A stretch of DNA of 52,802 bases from positions 1-52,802 of the forward strand of contig JAWVFL010000085.1 of NCBI GenBank assembly GCA_033856195.1, in the 5' to 3' direction. The DNA comes from VRUE01 sp033856195 (lineage in GTDB: Bacteria; Actinomycetota; Thermoleophilia; Solirubrobacterales; 70-9). The translations under genes and the position numbers were made by a program. Of this stretch, positions 24,212 through 33,839 are shown one piece after another. A model generated the notes under the pieces. It saw nothing but the letters and a program-made list of their open reading frames with translations. It had not been told where the DNA came from and did not search any database. How positions within the stretch are numbered: position 1 is the first letter of the stretch; each line of letters begins with the position of its first letter.

Positions 24212-26196
24212 TTCGGCGTCCGCTTGCCGAGGAAGGCGCCAATGCCCTCCTTGGCGTCTTCGCTGCGGAAGGCGGTGGCGAAGCCCTGCTTCTCGGCCTC
24301 GATGCCTTGGTCGAGGTCGCCGGCGTTAGAGACGAGCTTTATCTGTTCGACCGCGAGCGGGGCCTGGGCGGCCAGCTTGCGACCCCACATCAGCGCCGTC
24401 TCGAAGAGCTCGTGGTCTGGTACGACGCGGTTGACGAGGCCCGCTTCGAGTGCCTCGCCGGCGAGGATCGCGTCACCCACCAGGTTCATCTCCAGGGCCT
24501 TGTTGGGGCCGACCAGGCGCGGCAGGCGCTGGGTGCCACCAAAGCCGGGGATGATCCCGAGCTTGACCTCAGGCTGGCCGAAGACGGCGGCCTCGGCCCC
24601 TATCCGCACGTCACAGGCCATCGCCACCTCGCAGCCGCCGCCGAAGGCGATCGCGTTGACGGCGGCGATCGTCGCCACGCGGGACTGGCCGAAGTCGCGC
24701 AGAAGCGCGTGGGCGGTGTTGATCAGCTCCTCGCCGCCGCCCTCGTCCATTTGGGTGAAGGCCTTGATGTCGGCGCCGGCAGAGAAGACGACCGGGACTG
24801 AGGAGGCGATCACCATCGCGCCGACCCCGTCGGCCGACTTGACCCGCTCCCAGACCGTCTTCAGATCGCGGATCACGTCGGGTGAGACAGCGTTTATCGG
24901 CGCGTTGGCGAGCCAGGCGATCGCGACGTTGTCGCGGGTCTCCAGCTTGACGGTCTCCGCCTGCTCGCCCTCGTCGGGCTGCGGGTAGGCGTAGAAGCCC
25001 TGGCCGGACTTCATCCCGAGGCGGCCCTGGGCGACCAGGCGCCGCAGCAGCAGCGGTGGAGCAAAGCGATCGCCGTGGCGCTCCTGCAGCCCCTCCATCC
25101 GCTCCAGCACGGCGTCGAGGCCCTCGATATCGGCTTTCCAGAAAGGCGGCAACAGGCCCCGGCGCGGGTCGAGGCCGGCGCCGGCCATCATCCCCAGGTC
25201 GATGTCGCGGACCGAGCAGACCCCCTCCTCGACCAGCAGGCAGGACTCGATCAGAGCCCGGCAGGTGAAGAGCGCGACCAGCTCCTCCGCGTCCGGCTGG
25301 GCGTCGCCGGGCACGTTCTCCTCGCCGTCCTTGAAAAAGCCCTCCCCACCCGACTTGGCGCCGAGCTTGCCGTCGGCGACGAGCTGCTTCAGCCCTTGGT
25401 GGACGTAGAAGGTCTCGCCGTATGACTCGCCCAGATGCTCGGCGACGTGCAGCACGGTGTCGAGACCGAGCAGGTCGGTGAGGAAGAAGGGGCCCATCGG
25501 CGCCACCTTGGCGGCGGCAATCGCCTCGTCGATCGCCTTCAGCGAGAGACCCTGCTCCTCCTGGGCGCGCCAGATCTCGCCGATCGTCGCCATCAGGATG
25601 CGGTTGACGACGAAGCCGGGCACCTCGCCGCAGACGATCGGCTGCTTCTTGATCGCCTGGGCGAAGTTGTAGGCGACCGTGACGGCTTCCTCGGAGGTGT
25701 CCTCGCCGGCGATCACCTCGACCAGAGGCATCACCGAGGCCGGGTAGAAGAAGTGGAAGCCGACGACCTTGTCGGGGCGCAGCGTCGTTTCCCCCATCTC
25801 GGTGATCGAGAGCGAGGAGGTATTGGAGGCGAGGATCGCGTGACCGGGGGTGGCGGCGTCGAGCTCGCGGAAGACGGCCTGCTTGATCTCCATCCGCTCC
25901 GGCACCGCCTCGACGACGAAGTCGACGTCGCCGAACTCCTCGTAGCTCGTGGTGCCGGTGACCAGGCCCATCACCTCCGCGAGGCGGGCGTCGGCCTGCT
26001 CCTGGGTCAGCTTCTCCTTCTTGACCAAGCGGGAGAGCTGGCCCTCGGTGACGGCGCGCGCCTTCTCGACCGCCGCGTCGACGAACTTCTGGTCGATGTC
26101 CTTGACGACAACGGGGATGTCGGCTGCGGCGATCGCCTGCGCGATCTCACCGCCCATGGTGCCGCCGCCGACGACGGCGGCCTTCGATACGAACAT
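24196..26196 (-). CDS. Fused 3-hydroxyacyl-CoA dehydrogenase / enoyl-CoA hydratase
   Basis: A 666-residue bifunctional beta-oxidation enzyme. Residues 1-~290 form the NAD-binding 3HCDH domain (VVGGGTMGGEIAQAIAAADI, GFHFFYPASVMPLVEVI with the catalytic His). Residues ~300-400 are the C-terminal 3HCDH domains. Residues ~420-660 are a crotonase domain with both catalytic Glu in GGGCEVAMACD and FGQPEVKLGIIPGFGGTQRL. The order is dehydrogenase first, the reverse of E. coli FadB. Reversed fusions are known, for example the Metallosphaera Msed_0399 type. A crotonyl-CoA/butyrate-level role is therefore as possible as long-chain beta-oxidation. No thiolase gene is adjacent. GAGGAG precedes ATG 26196. 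Confidence 0.93.
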   Translation of the reverse strand: MFVSKAAVVGGGTMGGEIAQAIAAADIPVVVKDIDQKFVDAAVEKARAVTEGQLSRLVKKEKLTQEQADARLAEVMGLVTGTTSYEEFGDVDFVVEAVPERMEIKQAVFRELDAATPGHAILASNTSSLSITEMGETTLRPDKVVGFHFFYPASVMPLVEVIAGEDTSEEAVTVAYNFAQAIKKQPIVCGEVPGFVVNRILMATIGEIWRAQEEQGLSLKAIDEAIAAAKVAPMGPFFLTDLLGLDTVLHVAEHLGESYGETFYVHQGLKQLVADGKLGAKSGGEGFFKDGEENVPGDAQPDAEELVALFTCRALIESCLLVEEGVCSVRDIDLGMMAGAGLDPRRGLLPPFWKADIEGLDAVLERMEGLQERHGDRFAPPLLLRRLVAQGRLGMKSGQGFYAYPQPDEGEQAETVKLETRDNVAIAWLANAPINAVSPDVIRDLKTVWERVKSADGVGAMVIASSVPVVFSAGADIKAFTQMDEGGGEELINTAHALLRDFGQSRVATIAAVNAIAFGGGCEVAMACDVRIGAEAAVFGQPEVKLGIIPGFGGTQRLPRLVGPNKALEMNLVGDAILAGEALEAGLVNRVVPDHELFETALMWGRKLAAQAPLAVEQIKLVSNAGDLDQGIEAEKQGFATAFRSEDAKEGIGAFLGKRTPKWSGR

Positions 26197-26260
26197 ATCG
26201 CTTGAAACTCCTCAGGTCGGGGGCCGCAGAAGGCTATATGGACGCCTTTTCGGGGGCGTG

Positions 26261-26299
26261 TCTGAGCTAACCCCCCACATAGGACCCCCTAAGCTCAGA
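26261..26299. promoter_or_regulatory. Inverted repeat in the divergent gap of the beta-oxidation and NlpC/P60 genes
   Basis: TCTGAGCT (26261-26268) and AGCTCAGA (26292-26299) are exact reverse complements separated by 23 bases rich in C runs. A second small repeat ACGCC/GGCGT lies at 26242-26259. The whole 147-base gap (26197-26343) is unusually C-tract rich compared with its surroundings. It may hold the regulatory sites for both divergent genes. Confidence 0.4.
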
Positions 26300-26343
26300 T
26301 ACCCCCTTCAGGCAGGGTCGTTTTCTGCCGATAACCGCATTTC

Positions 26344-26859
26344 ATGTTGAGGCGGGGTTCGATCCTTCTCGCGATCTGCGGTTGCCTGCTGGTCGCTGTA
26401 TCCAGCGCCGGCGCTGCCGTGCCGGAGGCGACGCTGCTGCCAGGCGGGCGTGCCGTAGCCTCGGCCTCGGCGCCGCCTGCCGTGCGGGCGATGATCGAGG
26501 CGGCAAACCGGATTCGCCACCGGCCCTACCGCTGGGGCGGCGGCCACCGCGACTGGCGCTCGCGCGGCTACGACTGCTCGGGCTCGGTCAGCTACGTGAT
26601 GCACGCCGCCGGCCTGCTCGAGGGGCCGCTCGACTCGACCGGGTTCATGCGCTGGGGTGGCGGCGGGGCCGGCAGCTGGGTGCGGATCTACGCCAACCAC
26701 GAGCACGTCTTCGCCGTCATCGCCGGCCTGCGCTGGGACACCTCGATGACCGACGACGGCGACCGCACGGGCCCCGGCTGGAGCGACTACATGCGCTCGG
26801 GCCGTGGCTTCCGCCTGCGCCACCCGCTCGGCCTGTTGCAGGCCGTTCCGCTCTCCTAG
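26344..26859 (+). CDS. Secreted NlpC/P60-like cysteine peptidase-fold protein
   Basis: A 171-residue exported protein with a signal peptide at 1-25 (LLAICGCLLVAVSSAGA). The rest is a compact NlpC/P60-like domain. The nucleophile is Cys78 in RGYDCSGSVSYVMHAAGLL, and the general-base His is probably His121 (NHEHVFAVIAG). Family members cleave the cell-wall stem peptide, but this domain is minimal and the third polar residue is unclear, so activity is not certain. It is divergent from the beta-oxidation gene. No ribosome site is seen before the ATG, so the transcript may be leaderless. Confidence 0.8.
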   Translation: MLRRGSILLAICGCLLVAVSSAGAAVPEATLLPGGRAVASASAPPAVRAMIEAANRIRHRPYRWGGGHRDWRSRGYDCSGSVSYVMHAAGLLEGPLDSTGFMRWGGGGAGSWVRIYANHEHVFAVIAGLRWDTSMTDDGDRTGPGWSDYMRSGRGFRLRHPLGLLQAVPLS

Positions 26860-26873
26860 ATCGCCGACAGGCG

Positions 26874-26911
26874 GTACAAGCCGTTTTGGTGATCCTTGTA
26901 CCCGAGTACAA
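26874..26911. promoter_or_regulatory. Triple TTGTAC/GTACAA half-sites upstream of glutamine synthetase
   Basis: TTGTAC-CCGA-GTACAA is a perfect palindrome at 26896-26911. A third half-site GTACAAG lies at 26874-26880 and pairs with CTTGTAC at 26895-26901. This region is AT-richer than its surroundings and is about 115-150 bases before the glutamine synthetase start, a good position for a nitrogen or other regulator. It does not match the spacing of NtcA (GTA-N8-TAC). Confidence 0.5.
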
Positions 26912-26946
26912 AGGCATCTTCGAGCCATGAGTACTAGGCTCTTTTG

Positions 26947-27024
26947 GCTCTTCCAAAGGGAGTAGACCGGTAACCGACCGCGCCCGCCGAGAGGGCGCGA
27001 CGCCAAGCGAGGGACGACCAGAGC
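26947..27024 (+). promoter_or_regulatory. Candidate structured leader RNA of glutamine synthetase
   Basis: GCTCT (26947-26951) can pair with AGAGC (27020-27024), right before the ATG at 27026. The helix encloses AAAGGGAGTAG (26955-26965), a CGG-TAA-CCG mini-hairpin (26968-26976), a seven-base-pair hairpin CGCGCCC/GGGCGCG (26979-26999) and GCGAGGGACGACC. The GGGAGTAG string and following small stem resemble the start of yybP-ykoY (manganese) riboswitches, and weakly the GGAAGTAG of glutamine (glnA) riboswitches. Neither consensus is fully met, so this is only a candidate. Confidence 0.35.
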
Positions 27025-27025
27025 G

Positions 27026-29176
<2,151 letters not shown>

Positions 29177-29183
29177 TCGACCG

Positions 29184-30428
29184 CTAAGGCGGCGGTTGGG
29201 GCAGCCCGGGGCCGCCGCCAAGCGGGTTGAGGTCGGCAAGGAGCTCGAGCAGGCGAGGCTCGGGCTCTTCGTCGTCGATCATCACCGCGGTGCCAGGCCA
29301 GGCGTAGCGCAGGTAGCGCGCATAGGCCTGGCGCGAGGACAGGTCGGGCTCGTAGATCCAGGAGCCGGTGTTCCAGTAGCGCGTGCGCGATCCGTTGCCA
29401 CAGTGGACGTCTGCAAGTGGCTGATGGGTGTGGGCGAAGACGATGCGCTCGGCCTGCTTGTCCCAGCCCAGGTTCGCCGCCACCTTGGCGAACGCTTCGA
29501 GCGCCTGCTCGGAGGGGTCGCTCGGCGAGATCACCGAGGCCGCCGGGTAGGCAGGGTGCGGCCAGGCGGCTTGCGGCGCCGGCTGCTCGCGGCGCTGGCG
29601 TGCGGCCTCGGCCCGGACGACCGAATCGAAGTGCTGCTCGCTGGGCAGGCCGCTATCGGCCGGGCCCTCGCCGACTCCGCGGTCGCGAAGCTCGGCGGCG
29701 AGCCGCCTTGCACCCCGGACCGGCAAACCCAAGGTCGAGGCAATGCGCCCCGCCCGCTGCACGGCGCGAAAGACGTTTTGCTGTGCATGGGTGCCGTGCG
29801 GCATCTGGGCGGCGACATAGAGCCACTCGGTGAGCAGGGTGATCGTCGACTCGTAGTCGGCGATCGTCTTCGGGTCCTCGGGGCCACCGGTAGCGATTCC
29901 CCAGAGCACTCGGGTCAGCAGACGATCGCCGCGTGAGCCCGACAGGCGAGCATGCGGGTCGAGGTAGTGCCCGTGCGTGAGGAGCACTCCGGCAAGATCG
30001 TATGTGGGGTAGGCGATCTCCACCTCGACGCCCGGCAGGCGGCGGGCCAGGAAGGAGCGGAAGTAACCCGGCCCAGGCGGTCCGCTGTCAGCCGGCTCGC
30101 CACCGAGCAGTGGCGAGTGTCCCGCGGCGAGCTGTGCCTCGAGCCGGTTCTCGGCGTCGCGGTGGACGAGGTGGTGATCGTGGTTGCCGGCGAGGAAGAC
30201 GAGCCGCTTGCCGGAGAGGTTGGCGGCGATCAGGTCGAGTAGACCCGCAGAGGCATCGATCGCCTCCCCAACCGAGCCGAAGAGGAAGTCGAAGAGGTCA
30301 CCGAGGAAGACCAGCTCGTCGATGTCCTCGAACTGCGGCGCCAGGCGCTCGAGGAAGAACTCCTCCCGCAGCAGGTCTCGCCCCGTCCAGGCGCCGAAGT
30401 GGGTATCGGAGATGACCAGCGCCCGCAT
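29184..30428 (-). CDS. Calcineurin-like metallophosphoesterase
   Basis: A 414-residue phosphoesterase with all five dinuclear-metal motifs: SDTHFG (residues 7-12), GDLFD, GNHDHH, a GHYLD His, and AHTHQP near residue 337. Layout resembles LpxH/UDP-diacylglucosamine pyrophosphatase-like enzymes, but a ~120-residue helical insertion sits between the fourth and fifth motif (from LLTEWLYVAAQMPHGTHAQQ on). Substrate is unknown; an actinobacterium without lipid A would not need LpxH. It begins 12 bases after the P450 stop, in an rlmN-P450-phosphoesterase run. Confidence 0.85.
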   Translation of the reverse strand: MRALVISDTHFGAWTGRDLLREEFFLERLAPQFEDIDELVFLGDLFDFLFGSVGEAIDASAGLLDLIAANLSGKRLVFLAGNHDHHLVHRDAENRLEAQLAAGHSPLLGGEPADSGPPGPGYFRSFLARRLPGVEVEIAYPTYDLAGVLLTHGHYLDPHARLSGSRGDRLLTRVLWGIATGGPEDPKTIADYESTITLLTEWLYVAAQMPHGTHAQQNVFRAVQRAGRIASTLGLPVRGARRLAAELRDRGVGEGPADSGLPSEQHFDSVVRAEAARQRREQPAPQAAWPHPAYPAASVISPSDPSEQALEAFAKVAANLGWDKQAERIVFAHTHQPLADVHCGNGSRTRYWNTGSWIYEPDLSSRQAYARYLRYAWPGTAVMIDDEEPEPRLLELLADLNPLGGGPGLPQPPP

Positions 30429-30440
30429 CTTGCGGGCAGG

Positions 30441-31940
30441 CTACTGCTGCGGCAGCACTCGCATCCGCAGGCCGCCGCGTGGCGAAAGGGTTGGCATCTG
30501 GCGGATCGTCATCGTGCGGCCCGGCATCGCGTCGAGGCGGAGGCGCTGCAGCAGCATCGTCGCCACCAGCTTCACCTCGGTCTGGCCGAAGCGCTTGCCG
30601 ATGCAGATCCGCCGGCCGCCGCCAAAGGGAACGTAGGCGCCGCGCGGCAGCGCCGCCTTGCGCTCGCGGCTGAAGCGCTCGGGAATGAACGCCTCCGGCT
30701 CGGGGAAGACCTCGGGGAGGCGGTGGCTGGCCCAGCTGCAGTAGTTGACGTAGGCGCCTCGGGAGACGCTGTGACCGCCGAACTCGAAGTCGCGCACCGC
30801 CCGCCGTGGGCCGATCCAAGCCGGGGGATAGAGACGCAGGACCTCGTCGAGCACCATGTCGAGGTAGGGCATCTCGCGCTCGAGCTTCTCGATATCTGGA
30901 ACGTCCCCGCCAAGTACCCGGTCTTGCTCCTCGCAGAGCTTTGCGACGACATCGGGGCGGCGCGCCAGCTCGTGCATCATGAAAGTGAGAGTCGAGGTGG
31001 ACGTGTCGTGGCCGGCGAACATCAGCGTCATCGCCTGGTCGCGGATCTCCTTGTCGGTGAACCCCTCCCCCGCCTCGTCGCGCACACCGACCAGCAGGCT
31101 GAGGATGTCCAGCCTGCTCTCGTCGGGAACCGTGCGCCGCTGAGAGATCTCGCCGTAGACGATCTTGTCCAGCACGGCTCGCGAGCGCACCATCTTCGAC
31201 CAGGGCGAGCCGGGGCCGCGCAACAAGCGCAGGTGGAAGTCCGTGCCGTAGAAGCCGAGCGCGCGCTCGAAGTGCTCTGCGGCGGCGGCGCCCTTGCCGG
31301 CCTCGTCGGGGTCGAGGCCAAGCAGTGCCCGCATCGCGATGCGCATCGCCAGCCCGCGCATCCAGTCGTAGACGTCGACGACCTGGCCTGGGCGAAGGCG
31401 CCCGATCGCCGGCGTCGCCTCGGCGACCATCGCCTCCACAGAGGCGGCTACCTGCTCGCGGTGGAAGGCGGGCATCATGATCTCGCGGGCGCGGTCGTGG
31501 TAGGCGTCGTCGATCGTCAGCAAGCCGTCGCCGAGCAGGGGGATCAGGTCGCCGAAGCTCGACTCGCGCCAGTGGAAGTTCTCCGGGTGGGCGACGGTGA
31601 CGAAGTGGTTCGCCTCTGGTCCGAGCATGAAGATCACGGGGCTGTGCAGGAGGCGGACGCTGAAGATCGAGCCGTGCTCCTCGTAGAGCGAAAGCAGCAG
31701 CGGCAGCGGATCGCGAGCTGCCTGCAGGGTCGTGGCGAAGCTGAACTGCTGGGGGCCGGGCGGATAGGCGCCACGACGGCGCACGCGGGCCTCGGCCCGA
31801 ACGTCATCGAGAACACGCACGACGGGGTTGGCGCTGAGCTGCTTGGGCGGCTCAACGCGCGTGGAGTGCTTGGCGGAAATTCCTGCTGGCAAGAAGCGAA
31901 TCGTAGTTGGCTGACTGGCCAAACAGCCGAACTGCATCAA
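30441..31940 (-). CDS. Cytochrome P450
   Basis: A heme monooxygenase. The up to 499-residue frame shows the oxygen-activation motif AGHDTSTST (I helix), the K-helix ExxR in LDEVLRLYPP, a PERF-like FIPERFSRERK, and the heme-cysteine loop FGGGRRICIG. The substrate is unknown. The true start is uncertain: TTG 31940 or ATG 31937 lie inside an inverted repeat, and the first ~55 residues before GAYPPGPQQFSF have no P450 character. A GTG at 31820 would give a shorter protein starting VRVLDDVRAEARV, but it has no ribosome site. No ferredoxin or reductase gene is adjacent. Confidence 0.9.
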   Translation of the reverse strand: MMQFGCLASQPTTIRFLPAGISAKHSTRVEPPKQLSANPVVRVLDDVRAEARVRRRGAYPPGPQQFSFATTLQAARDPLPLLLSLYEEHGSIFSVRLLHSPVIFMLGPEANHFVTVAHPENFHWRESSFGDLIPLLGDGLLTIDDAYHDRAREIMMPAFHREQVAASVEAMVAEATPAIGRLRPGQVVDVYDWMRGLAMRIAMRALLGLDPDEAGKGAAAAEHFERALGFYGTDFHLRLLRGPGSPWSKMVRSRAVLDKIVYGEISQRRTVPDESRLDILSLLVGVRDEAGEGFTDKEIRDQAMTLMFAGHDTSTSTLTFMMHELARRPDVVAKLCEEQDRVLGGDVPDIEKLEREMPYLDMVLDEVLRLYPPAWIGPRRAVRDFEFGGHSVSRGAYVNYCSWASHRLPEVFPEPEAFIPERFSRERKAALPRGAYVPFGGGRRICIGKRFGQTEVKLVATMLLQRLRLDAMPGRTMTIRQMPTLSPRGGLRMRVLPQQ

Positions 31941-31978
31941 ATTACCTGCCTGCCTGACCGGAAATTTGATGCAGTTCG
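31928..31978. promoter_or_regulatory. Perfect 16-base inverted repeat between rlmN and the P450 gene
   Basis: CGAACTGCATCAAATT (31928-31943) is the exact reverse complement of AATTTGATGCAGTTCG (31963-31978), with a 19-base spacer containing three CCTG-type repeats. It is AT-rich against a GC-rich background. It starts five bases after the rlmN stop, and the P450 start codons (31940/31937) lie inside its left arm. It could be an operator or an RNA hairpin hiding the P450 start; there is no T-run for a terminator. Confidence 0.75.
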
Positions 31979-31982
31979 CTCG

Positions 31983-32963
31983 TTATGCGCGAGATGCGGC
32001 GAGCTGGCCGCAAGCGGCGTCGATGTCGCGGCCCCGCGTCAACCGGACCGTCGCGGTAAGGCGGTGCTCGGCCAGGATCGCGCGGAAGCGCTCGATCTGC
32101 TCGGGCGGCGAGCCGTCGAAGGCGCCGGTCGGGTTGTAGGGGATCAAGTTGACCTTGTAGGCGCGCGGGTCGAGCAGCGCGGCGAGCTCGCGGGCATGCT
32201 CGGGTTGATCGTTGATGCCGTCGAGCATCACGTACTCGACGAAGACCTTGCGACGGCGGCGCGCCCGGTAGCGCTCGCAGGCGGCCAGCACCTCGGCCAG
32301 CGGATAGCGGTCGTTGACCGGCATCAGCTCGGAGCGCAGGCCGTCGTTTGGGGCATGCAGGGAAAGCGCCAGGCTGACCGGCATCTCGCACTCGGCGAGC
32401 CGGTCGATGCCGGGCACCCAGCCGACGGTCGAGATCGCGGTGCGGCGGTGGCTGACGCCGAGCTCCGGCAACCGCTCGCAGGCGGCGAGCACGGCGTCGA
32501 GGTTCATCGTCGGCTCGCCCATGCCCATGAAGACGACGTGGTCGATCGCCTCGATGCGGCGGAAGTGCAGAGCCTGGTCGAGGATCTCGTCGGCGCTGAG
32601 GTTGCGGCCGAACTTCATCTTGCCGGTCGCACAGAACGAGCAGGTCAGCGGGCAGCCCGACTGCGATGAGAGGCAGACCGAACGGCGGCCGTCGCGGTAG
32701 CGCATCAGCACCGCCTCGATCGCCCGCCCGTCGGCGGTATGGAAGAGCGCCTTCACCGTGCCGTCGTCGGACTTCGCCTCGGTCTTCACCTCCAGCGTGG
32801 AGAGTGGCACCGTCGCCGCCAGCCGCTCGCGCAGCGCCGCCGGCAGATTGGTCATCTCCTCGTAGCCGCGCGCGCCGCGCGCCACCCACTCCCATACCTG
32901 GGAGGCACGGTAAGCAGGCTCACCCGCGGCGGCCAGAGTGCTGTCGAGAAGGGCGCGGTCCAC
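31983..32963 (-). CDS. rlmN: Dual-specificity RNA methyltransferase RlmN
   Basis: Radical SAM enzyme that methylates C2 of adenosine in 23S rRNA (A2503) and some tRNAs. The cluster motif is GCPLTCSFCATG (CxxxCxxC), and the second catalytic Cys is in DIDAACGQLA near the C-terminus. VVFMGMGEPTMNLDAV and SLHAPNDGLR are family segments. The frame is open to 33065, but that would run into the divergent gene at 33021, and homologous sequence begins near VDRALLDSTLAAAG. I therefore choose GTG 32963, giving 326 residues. Confidence 0.94.
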   Translation of the reverse strand: MDRALLDSTLAAAGEPAYRASQVWEWVARGARGYEEMTNLPAALRERLAATVPLSTLEVKTEAKSDDGTVKALFHTADGRAIEAVLMRYRDGRRSVCLSSQSGCPLTCSFCATGKMKFGRNLSADEILDQALHFRRIEAIDHVVFMGMGEPTMNLDAVLAACERLPELGVSHRRTAISTVGWVPGIDRLAECEMPVSLALSLHAPNDGLRSELMPVNDRYPLAEVLAACERYRARRRRKVFVEYVMLDGINDQPEHARELAALLDPRAYKVNLIPYNPTGAFDGSPPEQIERFRAILAEHRLTATVRLTRGRDIDAACGQLAASRA

Positions 32964-33020
32964 CGGCCGAGTGTACGGAGCCCCAGCGAGCGCTCGGGCG
33001 GGAGTAGATTCGCAAGCGAG

Positions 33021-33839
33021 ATGAGCGGACAAGCCGACCTGGCAGAACGGTTCCTGGCGCTGCACGAAGGGAAACGGCCGCTGCTGCTGCCAAATCCGTG
33101 GGACCAGGGCTCAGCGAAGCTGCTGGCGTCGCTTGGCTTCGAGGCGCTGGCGACGACGAGCAGCGGCTCGGCGGCGACACTGGGACAGCTGGACGGATCG
33201 ATAACGCGCGAGGTTGCGATTGAGAGCGCCACCGCGATCGTCGAGGCAACCGACCTGCCGGTGTCCGCCGATCTTGAGAACGGGTTCGCCGACGATCCCG
33301 CCGGGGTCGCCGAGACCTTGCGCCTGGCGCGTGACGCCGGTCTTGCCGGCGCTTCAATCGAGGACTACAGCGGCCGCGAGGACACACCGATCTACGGCAT
33401 CGACACTGCCCGCGAACGGATCGCCTCCGCGGCAGAGGTCGCGCACGGCGGGCCATTCCGGTTGGTCCTCACTGCGCGGGCGGAGAACTACCTGCATGGC
33501 GTCACCGACCTCGCGGACACGATCGCTCGCCTGCAGGCCTACCAGGAGGCGGGGGCCGACGTGCTCTATGCCCCTGGCCTTTCCCACCTGGAGGACATCC
33601 GCCAAGTGGTCTCCTCCGTCGACCATCCCGTCAACGTGTTGGCCCGGCCGGGAGTCCCTTCCGTGGATGAACTGGCGGCCGTCGGAGTCCGGCGCATCTC
33701 GGTCGGTGGCGCCTTCGCCTTCGCCGCCCTTGGCGCGGCCGTCGAGGCGGCTCGGGAACTGCGCGAGAACGGCACCTACGCCTACCTGGAGCGAGCGGCC
33801 CTCGGACTGCAGAGCGCCCGATCGGCGTTTCAGCCGTGA
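33021..33839 (+). CDS. Isocitrate lyase/PEP mutase superfamily protein
   Basis: A 272-residue TIM-barrel protein of the ICL/PEPM superfamily. The N-terminal motif LLLPNPWDQGSAKLLASLGF and the phosphate/metal segment PVSADLENGFADD match this group. The KKCGH-type lyase motif of isocitrate and methylisocitrate lyases is absent, replaced by a region around GASIEDYSGREDTPIYG. This points to the broad carboxyphosphonoenolpyruvate/oxaloacetate-decarboxylase-like branch; the substrate is not predictable. ATG 33021 follows GCGAG. The 3' end overlaps the convergent YdeI-like gene by ten bases. Confidence 0.85.
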   Translation: MSGQADLAERFLALHEGKRPLLLPNPWDQGSAKLLASLGFEALATTSSGSAATLGQLDGSITREVAIESATAIVEATDLPVSADLENGFADDPAGVAETLRLARDAGLAGASIEDYSGREDTPIYGIDTARERIASAAEVAHGGPFRLVLTARAENYLHGVTDLADTIARLQAYQEAGADVLYAPGLSHLEDIRQVVSSVDHPVNVLARPGVPSVDELAAVGVRRISVGGAFAFAALGAAVEAARELRENGTYAYLERAALGLQSARSAFQP

